Shown here: positions 1 through 4,885 of the stretch, piece by piece | Position numbering within the stretch: the stretch's first letter is position 1 | How the letters are laid out: each line of letters begins with the position of its first letter | From: Firm-04 sp964479595 | GTDB lineage: Bacteria; Bacillota; Clostridia; Oscillospirales; Ruminococcaceae | Direction of reading: 5' to 3' | DNA: 10,686 nucleotides | Assembly: GCA_964479595.1 (NCBI GenBank) | Contig: CAYZMU010000039.1 | Span: forward strand, 1-10,686 | The notes under the pieces: model-generated | What the model was told of the DNA's origin: nothing | Databases searched by the model: none | What the model saw: the letters and a program-made list of their open reading frames with translations, nothing else | Program-made: the position numbers and the translations under genes

Positions 1-1
1 G

Positions 2-112
2 AAAGCGGGCGCGGAGGAGCAGCTGCGGGTCCTGAAAGAGCGCCACGACAAGGGGCTCATTTCGGACGAGGAATACGCGTCGCGGCGCGGCGAGCTGGCG
101 GCGAAGCTGTAG
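2..112 (+). CDS. C-terminal fragment of a SHOCT-domain protein (5' truncated)
   Basis: The reading frame is open from the window edge and ends at TAG 110-112, giving 36 visible residues. They contain LRVLKERHDKGLISDEEYASRR followed by GELAAKL in spirit: an amphipathic helix, a turn with Lys-Gly-Leu-Ile, then Asp-Glu-Glu-Tyr and a second helix. This is the usual pattern of the SHOCT (short C-terminal) domain, which sits at the end of many bacterial membrane or secreted proteins and is thought to help oligomerisation or regulation. The rest of the protein lies upstream, so its overall function cannot be read. Only 30 bases separate it from the lipoprotein gene at 143, with no terminator between, so the two are probably co-transcribed. 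Confidence is good for the domain type and nil for the function. Confidence 0.7.
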   Translation, partial: KAGAEEQLRVLKERHDKGLISDEEYASRRGELAAKL

Positions 113-142
113 AGAGCGGACTGAAAACAGGAGGATTGCGCG

Positions 143-763
143 ATGAAAAGGGGATGGATTGCGGCGGCGGCGCTTTGTCTGGGGCTGATTTCGTGCGGGA
201 CGGCGGACACCTCCGGCGGCGATACCGCGCAGGTTCAGACACAGGTTCAGACAGAGCCGCCCGCGCCGGATTATAAAACTTTCGGCAAGAGCGTCAAGGA
301 TGTTGTAAACGCGCTGAACAGTTCCGGGAAATTCAAGGAGACGTACAGTTCCGAATGCGTGGAGGAAAAGATAGGCAACGGCAAGGTGCGCTTTACGACC
401 GCGAATCAAATTATCAAATGCACATGGAGCGGGACCTATGAGGAATCCAGCGGGGAAATCATAGATATCACGATCTCGTACCCGTGCGACAGCAACGAGG
501 GAGAGAACGGGATAGTCGCCTGCGCGTGGGCGGAGATGGTTATGCAGGAACTCTTCGACGTGGACCAGCATACCGCGATGACCGCTTGGCTGCAAGCTTC
601 AAAAGACGCTCAGAAAGGGACGGAATTTCGCGGCTACAGCATTCATGTCGGATATTCTCCCGACGTGGGCGCTTCGCTTACGACGATACTGCCCTTGGAA
701 GAATTGGAGTCGGGCGGTCCGGAGGATTCCGTCGATCCCTCGGCTATGGAGATCGTGGGTTGA
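143..763 (+). CDS. Small secreted lipoprotein of unknown function
   Basis: This encodes 206 residues, starting at ATG 143 with AGGAGG at 129-134 placed 8 bases upstream. The N-terminus has Lys-Arg, a hydrophobic stretch (residues 5-14) and a lipobox LISC with Cys18, so it should be cleaved by signal peptidase II and anchored by lipid to the outer face of the membrane. Residues 19-45 are a Thr/Gln/Pro-rich linker that includes a QVQT-QVQT duplication. The mature part (about 46-190) has a mixed alpha/beta look, with Cys66?, Cys86, Cys109 and Cys120-region cysteines that could form disulphides (exact pairing not determined), and an acidic C-terminal tail. I do not recognise the fold or a named family. 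It probably shares an operon with the preceding SHOCT gene. The coding call is strong; no function is proposed. Confidence 0.8.
   Translation: MKRGWIAAAALCLGLISCGTADTSGGDTAQVQTQVQTEPPAPDYKTFGKSVKDVVNALNSSGKFKETYSSECVEEKIGNGKVRFTTANQIIKCTWSGTYEESSGEIIDITISYPCDSNEGENGIVACAWAEMVMQELFDVDQHTAMTAWLQASKDAQKGTEFRGYSIHVGYSPDVGASLTTILPLEELESGGPEDSVDPSAMEIVG
230..253 (+). repeat. 12-bp perfect tandem duplication (CAGGTTCAGACA x2)
   Basis: Two identical 12-base units stand head to tail at 230-241 and 242-253, inside the lipoprotein gene. They encode QVQT twice in the linker just after the lipid-anchored cysteine. The unit is a multiple of three, so copy-number change would lengthen or shorten the linker without shifting the frame. 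Confidence 0.9.
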
Positions 764-777
764 AACTTCATATTGAC

Positions 778-815
778 CGAGCGAGCCTTCCCCTTTCGCG
801 GGGAGGGCTTGCTTG
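778..815 (+). terminator. Strong GC hairpin after the lipoprotein gene, possible terminator
   Basis: A 16-bp stem (778-793 with 800-815, three G-T wobbles) closes on a TTTCGC loop, starting 14 bases after the stop codon at 763. It is very stable, but no T-run follows; the next bases lead into the hom promoter (-35 at 828). It may terminate or protect the 3' end of the lipoprotein mRNA. Without a T-tract, intrinsic termination is only possible, not shown. Confidence 0.4.
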
Positions 816-827
816 CTGTGCCGGGGC

Positions 828-856
828 TTGACAAGCGGGGGAAAAGATGGTATAAT
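828..856 (+). promoter_or_regulatory. Sigma-A promoter of hom
   Basis: A perfect -35 TTGACA (828-833) and a perfect -10 TATAAT (851-856) are separated by 17 bases. TGG directly before the -10 makes it an extended -10 promoter. The spacer holds a run of five G. Transcription should start near 863, giving a leader of about 120 bases before the hom ATG. Confidence 0.9.
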
Positions 857-866
857 AGTTTGGTGA

Positions 867-892
867 GGCGCGCTTGGAGACTTTTGCGCGCC
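867..892 (+). promoter_or_regulatory. 5' stem-loop in the hom leader
   Basis: GGCGCGC at 867-873 pairs perfectly with GCGCGCC at 886-892 around a 12-base loop, only a few bases from the predicted mRNA start. Further down, TTGCCC (915-920) can pair with GGGCAA (965-970), just before the ribosome site at 972-978. No known riboswitch or T-box motif (for example the conserved GGTGGNACCGCG) is present. The role could be mRNA stability or translational control; this is inference. Confidence 0.4.
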
Positions 893-984
893 GGGAATGC
901 TTTGAGATTCGCTCTTGCCCGGGCGCGGCGGCGCTCTTTCGGGGCTTTGGATTGCGCGGGGAATGGGCAACGGAGAGGAACAAC

Positions 985-2241
985 ATGAAAAAGATCGCTG
1001 TTTTGGGATTTGGGACAGTCGGGAGCGGGGTGGTGGAGCTTTTCTACCGCAACCGGGAGAAAATCGAGCGGAAGGCGGGCTGCCCGCTGGAACTGGGCTA
1101 TATTCTGGACCTGCGCGATTTCCCCGATTCGCCCTATCGCGAAAAGTTCGTAAAGTCGCTCGATACCGTTCTCGCGGACCCGGATGTCTGTGTGGTCGCG
1201 GAGTGCATGGGCGGCGTGGAGCCCGCGTTTTCCTATCTGCTGCGGTGTCTGGAGCGCGGCATCAGCGCGGTGACTTCCAATAAGGAACTGGTTGCGCAGA
1301 AGGGCGCGAAACTGCTCGAGGCGGCGCGGGAACATTCCGCGAACTGCTTCTTTGAGGCGAGCGTCGGCGGGGCGATTCCGATTATCCGCCCGCTGCACCG
1401 CTGTCTGGCCGCGAACAAGATTCTCGGCATTTACGGGATTTTAAACGGCACGACCAACTTCATTCTGGACAAAATGCTCAGCGATAAAATGTCCTTTGAG
1501 AGCGCGCTGAAACTGGCGCAGGATCTGGGCTACGCCGAGCGCGACCCGAGCGCGGATGTGGACGGCGCGGACGCGTGCCGCAAGATCTGCATTCTGGCGT
1601 CGCTGAGTTTCGGGCGGCATATTTACCCTGAGAGCGTGACCACACAGGGCATTCGCTCCATAACGCCTGAAGACGCCGCCTGCGCGGACGCTCTGGACGG
1701 CGCTGTAAAGCTTATCGCTTTCGCGCAGGAACTCTCCGGCGGCAGGGTACTCGCGGGCGTGTGTCCGGCGTTTGTGCCGCACGAGAGCCTGATTTCGCGC
1801 GTGGACGGGGTGTTTAACTGCGTCGAGGTGCGCGGGGACGCCGTGGGAAGCATCTACCTCTGCGGACAGGGCGCGGGGAAATTCCCCACCGCGAGCGCCA
1901 TGATGGGGGACATTATTGAGGCGGCAAAGCACGACCGCACGGTCTTTTCTCAGGACTGGGAAGACGCGGGAACACAGGATTTTGTCGCGGATTTCGAGCG
2001 CGACCGCGTCGGCGGGATGTTCGCGCGTTTCGAAAAGCCGCTTGACGACGCCGCTTTTGAGAAGGTGAACGCCTTTTTGTCGGGGCGTGGCATTCAAAAC
2101 GGCTGCGCGCGCGCGGCGGAGGCGATGGTCATAAAATCCCCGCTGACTTCCGACGCGCGCGGGGAGATTTCGCGGATGCTTTCGGAGTCCGGTTTCGCGC
2201 CGGTTCACGAAATGCCGGTGCTGCCGCCTACGCAGGCGTGA
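985..2241 (+). CDS. hom: Homoserine dehydrogenase
   Basis: The product reduces aspartate-4-semialdehyde to homoserine with NAD(P)H, the branch step towards threonine and methionine, in the cytoplasm. It has 418 residues. The start at ATG 985 is chosen because the Rossmann motif begins at once (MKKIAVLGFGTVGSG, GxGxxG at 8-13) and GGAGAGG lies at 972-978; upstream in-frame starts have no ribosome site. Family landmarks: SNKELVA (98-104), the glycine-rich GILNGTTNF (151-159), and the catalytic block GYAERDPSADVDGAD...RK (182-200) with the conserved acidic residues and Lys200. After about residue 345 there is a short region resembling a weak ACT domain (ARFEKPLDD...SGRGI...MVIKSPLTS), so threonine feedback may be retained or weakened. 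The length is slightly short of the roughly 430 residues common in Firmicutes. No thrB, thrC or aspartokinase gene is adjacent. Confidence 0.95.
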   Translation: MKKIAVLGFGTVGSGVVELFYRNREKIERKAGCPLELGYILDLRDFPDSPYREKFVKSLDTVLADPDVCVVAECMGGVEPAFSYLLRCLERGISAVTSNKELVAQKGAKLLEAAREHSANCFFEASVGGAIPIIRPLHRCLAANKILGIYGILNGTTNFILDKMLSDKMSFESALKLAQDLGYAERDPSADVDGADACRKICILASLSFGRHIYPESVTTQGIRSITPEDAACADALDGAVKLIAFAQELSGGRVLAGVCPAFVPHESLISRVDGVFNCVEVRGDAVGSIYLCGQGAGKFPTASAMMGDIIEAAKHDRTVFSQDWEDAGTQDFVADFERDRVGGMFARFEKPLDDAAFEKVNAFLSGRGIQNGCARAAEAMVIKSPLTSDARGEISRMLSESGFAPVHEMPVLPPTQA

Positions 2242-2323
2242 GGGAATGCCGGTGAGGAAGTGCCGGGATGATAAAACCGCGTGAACACGTGCTTTCGCGG
2301 CGGGAAAGAGAGGGATATGCGGT

Positions 2324-3226
2324 ATGCTTTCTTACGAAGGACAGCCCTGTATCAAATGCGGGAAACCTTTCACGGCGGATGATGACATTGTGGTCTGCCC
2401 CGAATGCGGCACGCCCTACCACCGCGCGTGCTACAAGGAAGCGGGCACCTGTATCAACACGGACCTGCACCGGCAGCACATAAGCTGGCAGGACCAGCGC
2501 GCGGAGCAGGTCAAGAAGGAGTTTTCCGAGCAGAAGAAGGAGGAAATCGCGCAGCAGGAGGCGGCGCGCGAACGCGGGGAGGAAGACGCGCCCATGCTCT
2601 ACGACGGGGTGCGGATTCGCCCGGACGACCCCTGTATCGGGCTGGACCCGGAAGAGAATTTCGACGGCGCCCCGCTGCGGGACGTTTCCGAGTTTGTCAA
2701 CAGCAACCGCCTCTATTATCTGCCGCTCTTTCACTGGATGAAGCGCACGGGGAAGAAAGTATCGTTTAACTTCGTGTGCCTGTTCTTCCCGGAGCTGTAC
2801 TTCGCCAACCGCAAGATGTGGGGCGTGACGCTTCTGGTGATTCTGCTGCGGGCGCTGCTCTTTCTGCCGGACAACCTCGAGTTCCTCGTGACGGGAATGC
2901 AGGTGAATTTCTCCTGGGTGGACACCACTTCCAGCGTCTTTCAGACGGTCTCCATGATTTCTACCATGCTCTGGATGGGCGCCACTTTGGTTCTCTGCCT
3001 GTTCGCGAACCGCTTCTATTACCGTTTCGCGGTGCGCAGCGTCACGAGAATCCGAAAAACGGTGCTCACGCCGTCGGGCGGAGCGGTTGCCCCCGACGCG
3101 GAGCTGAGGCTGAAAAACACGCTGCGGCGCGCGGGCGGGACTTCGGTGCTGAACATCGTGCTGGCGGTCATGATAGACGGGGCGGTCAGCGCGGCGACCT
3201 TGGCGCTGCTGATGCTCTTCCCGTAA
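2324..3226 (+). CDS. RING/PHD-like zinc-finger membrane protein with DUF2628-like domain
   Basis: This encodes 300 residues; ATG 2324 follows GAGAGGG at 2308-2314. Residues 9-36 show C-x2-C-x12-C-x2-C-x4-H-x2-C (C9, C12, C25, C28, H33, C36), with C43, H49 and H52 as further possible ligands. This matches the prokaryotic RING-finger family 1, in which CPECGTPYHRACY is the hallmark. Residues 54-86 are a charged, probably coiled-coil stretch (QVKKEF...QKKEEIAQQEAARERG). From about 147 the FNFVCLFFPELYFANRKMWG block resembles DUF2628 proteins; hydrophobic segments near 165-182, 205-228 and 274-299 are likely membrane spans. The finger should face the cytoplasm. Function is unknown; a bacterial ubiquitin-ligase role is not implied by the finger. 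It sits 82 bases after hom, with no clear promoter of its own, and ends at a strong terminator. Confidence 0.85.
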   Translation: MLSYEGQPCIKCGKPFTADDDIVVCPECGTPYHRACYKEAGTCINTDLHRQHISWQDQRAEQVKKEFSEQKKEEIAQQEAARERGEEDAPMLYDGVRIRPDDPCIGLDPEENFDGAPLRDVSEFVNSNRLYYLPLFHWMKRTGKKVSFNFVCLFFPELYFANRKMWGVTLLVILLRALLFLPDNLEFLVTGMQVNFSWVDTTSSVFQTVSMISTMLWMGATLVLCLFANRFYYRFAVRSVTRIRKTVLTPSGGAVAPDAELRLKNTLRRAGGTSVLNIVLAVMIDGAVSAATLALLMLFP

Positions 3227-3237
3227 AGAAAAAATAC

Positions 3238-3270
3238 CGGATGGCTCCCTTTCGGGGTCATCCGTTTTTT
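3238..3270 (+). terminator. Rho-independent terminator after the RING-finger gene
   Basis: An 11-bp stem (3238-3248 with 3254-3264, two G-T wobbles) with a CTTTC loop is followed by six T (3265-3270). It starts 11 bases after the stop codon. An A-rich run upstream (3225-3234) could let it act weakly on the other strand as well. Confidence 0.9.
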
Positions 3271-3318
3271 AATGGCTGTTTCGCGTTTGATAAAACAGCT
3301 GAAAATATCAAGGCGCTC

Positions 3319-3348
3319 TTGACAGCGCGGGGGGGAATGTGGTATACT
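3319..3348 (+). promoter_or_regulatory. Sigma-A promoter of the dockerin-peptidase gene
   Basis: TTGACA (3319-3324) is followed after 18 bases by TATACT (3343-3348), preceded by TGTGG, so the extended -10 element TG is present. The spacer holds a seven-G run. The predicted start of transcription is near 3355, leaving a leader of about 150 bases before the ATG at 3504. Confidence 0.85.
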
Positions 3349-3354
3349 GGAAAT

Positions 3355-3503
3355 ACCCGCGGGGCAAAAGAACTAAAATATGCCCGCCTCACCGCGGGAT
3401 TTTGTGCATGGCTCCCGAATTTCCGGCTTTTTTATCGGAGGGGGCCGCGTGGCGACAGCAAAACGACACTCAAGTTTTTGAAAGAAAGCGCAGGTGTCGT
3501 ACC
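3355..3503 (+). promoter_or_regulatory. Long structured mRNA leader, candidate regulatory RNA
   Basis: At its 5' end CCCGCGG (3356-3362) can pair with CCGCGGG (3392-3398), enclosing GGC/GCC and an A-rich loop. The 3' side of this helix can instead pair as CGGGA (3395-3399) with TCCCG (3413-3417), so two exclusive folds are possible. A run of six T follows at 3428-3433. Near the gene, ACGACAC (3463-3469) pairs perfectly with GTGTCGT (3494-3500), which overlaps the weak ribosome site AGGTG (3492-3496) and would limit translation. I could match none of this to a known riboswitch class. The pairings are visible; regulation is inference. Confidence 0.45.
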
Positions 3504-4712
3504 ATGAATCACACCGCGAGGCGGGTTTCCGCCTTGGTTTGCTGCCTCCCGCTTTTGTCTGTCCGCCCCGGCTTTCGCGCGGCGGCGGATTCGGTGTCGG
3601 GGGTGAGTTACCTTGACTCCCCGGCGCTGACGGCGGCTGTGAACGACATCACGCAGAATGGCTGTCCGCTTTTTACGGATAAGGAAATGACACCGGTCCA
3701 GACGCCGCTTACGCTCAACTCCGCGATGGACACCCGGCAGAATTATTACATTTTCGCGGACGACGGCGCGATGACGTTTGGCAAGCAGTGCTACATCTAT
3801 GCGCAAGGTGCCTACGCGGCGCTCTTCGGGGAGCTGGCGGGGCACGGCGAATCTGAAATGAACTATGACCACTCCGAGGAAATTCTGAGCGCGGAGGAGG
3901 AAATCTGCGCGTCGCTTTTAAGTTCCGCGGGCGTCATGCCGGGCGCGTATCTGCGCACCACGGCCAATCCCGACGGTTCCTACAACGGCTATAACGGGCA
4001 TTCCCTCCTCATTCTGGGCTACACCTCGACCGATATTACGATTCTGGAAGGCAACGCTGACGGCTGGGGGCTCATTCGCTCGCTTTCGATGTCCTACGAC
4101 GCTTTCAACCGCTCCTATCTGGGCGGAAAAGGGCGGATGCTTTCTCATATCGTCCAGCCCACGGCGGCGTATTACGAGCAGCGGTACGGGCTTTCCTACG
4201 CCCCCGGCGATTTTCCCCGGGACCTTTGGCAGACCCCGCGCGTGGAACTGCACCGCAAGGGCGTTCCCTATCAATTGAACGCGCCGGAATATGACCTGGT
4301 TACGTGGGAATCGCAAAACCCCGAGATAGCACAGGTCAGCGACTCGGGCGCCGTCACCGCCGTTTCGGACGGTACGGCCGTTATCACGGCGAACGGGCTC
4401 TTTGACACCTACGATTATGAAATTTGCGTGCGGGCCGCGGACTGGGGAACCTTGGGCGATATCGACCGCAACGGCGTTGTGGAGATTACGGACGCGCAGC
4501 TGGTTTTGGCGAAATACACGGAATCGGCCGTGACGGGTTCTTTGGGAGCGGCACTGCCGGAAGATTTGCTGAGCATGGATATAGACGATGACGGGAGCAT
4601 TACCATAACGGACGCGCAGCTTGTCTGCGGATTCTACACAGCCAGCAAGGTTTGCGGCACGGATTTTGACCCGGCCGCGCTGTGGGAGGAAATTTTTTCA
4701 GTTAACGTGTGA
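3504..4712 (+). CDS. Secreted dockerin protein with Cys-His-Asn peptidase-like domain and Big_2 domain
   Basis: This encodes 402 residues. ATG 3504 is preferred over an ATG-less or upstream start near the promoter because it opens a signal peptide (MNHTARRVSALVCCLPLLS..., cleavage near AAA 26-28). Residues about 60-220 look like a papain/NlpC-type fold: KQC96YIYAQ (likely nucleophile), NGH166SLLILGY and LEGN184ADGWG, the order Cys, His, Asn. Residues 262-310 are a Big_2 immunoglobulin-like domain (TWESQNPEIAQVS...GTAVITA). Residues 317-385 are a type I dockerin with two calcium loops (D319/D321/N323/D330 and D359/D361/D363/D370), each followed by DAQLV. The protein should be exported and bound to a cohesin scaffold. 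It may be a protease, an amidase or a wall hydrolase; the substrate cannot be read. It converges with the xylanase gene. Confidence 0.8.
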   Translation: MNHTARRVSALVCCLPLLSVRPGFRAAADSVSGVSYLDSPALTAAVNDITQNGCPLFTDKEMTPVQTPLTLNSAMDTRQNYYIFADDGAMTFGKQCYIYAQGAYAALFGELAGHGESEMNYDHSEEILSAEEEICASLLSSAGVMPGAYLRTTANPDGSYNGYNGHSLLILGYTSTDITILEGNADGWGLIRSLSMSYDAFNRSYLGGKGRMLSHIVQPTAAYYEQRYGLSYAPGDFPRDLWQTPRVELHRKGVPYQLNAPEYDLVTWESQNPEIAQVSDSGAVTAVSDGTAVITANGLFDTYDYEICVRAADWGTLGDIDRNGVVEITDAQLVLAKYTESAVTGSLGAALPEDLLSMDIDDDGSITITDAQLVCGFYTASKVCGTDFDPAALWEEIFSVNV

Positions 4713-4825
4713 GATTTCGTATCAATTTGTTACGCAACGCAGAAGCCCCGAAGTCACAGAGAAAAAAGGGGAATCACAGCTTACGATTTCGCCCGCGCCT
4801 TTCGCGCGCGGTAAAAGAACAGAAC

Positions 4826-4857
4826 AAATCCCGAAGCAGTGAGGCGCTTCGGGATTT
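4826..4857. terminator. Bidirectional terminator between convergent dockerin genes
   Basis: A perfect 12-bp stem, AAATCCCGAAGC (4826-4837) with GCTTCGGGATTT (4846-4857), encloses an 8-base loop. Reading plus, the T-run continues to 4859; reading minus, the stem is followed by TTTGTTCTG. It lies 113 bases after the plus-strand gene and 28 bases beyond the stop of the minus-strand gene, so it can serve both. Confidence 0.85.
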
Positions 4858-4885
4858 TTCATGCCCTGTTGGTTTGCTTGGTGTA

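Noticed and set aside
863..988. A leaderless GTG-started frame of 41 codons within the hom leader, ending with TGA overlapping the hom ATG (ATGA)
   Set aside because: It has no ribosome site, its product is Arg/Ala-rich as expected from a non-coding GC-rich frame, and the overlap can occur by chance. It is not rich in Thr, Met or Ile codons, so it is not a convincing attenuation peptide.
643..2208. Long minus-strand open frames opposite the lipoprotein and hom genes
   Set aside because: They are antisense shadows of well-supported genes in GC-rich DNA; the products are Arg/Ala/His-rich with no recognisable motif or ribosome site.
3274..3300. Inverted repeat GGCTGTTT/AAACAGCT between the terminator and the dockerin-gene promoter
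   Set aside because: An 8-bp repeat with one G-T wobble in an A/T-richer stretch is weak evidence; there is no second copy in the window to support an operator.
4793..4811. CCGCGC/GCGCGG hairpin upstream of the shared terminator
   Set aside because: It is short, has no T-run, and stands beside the far better 12-bp stem at 4826-4857.
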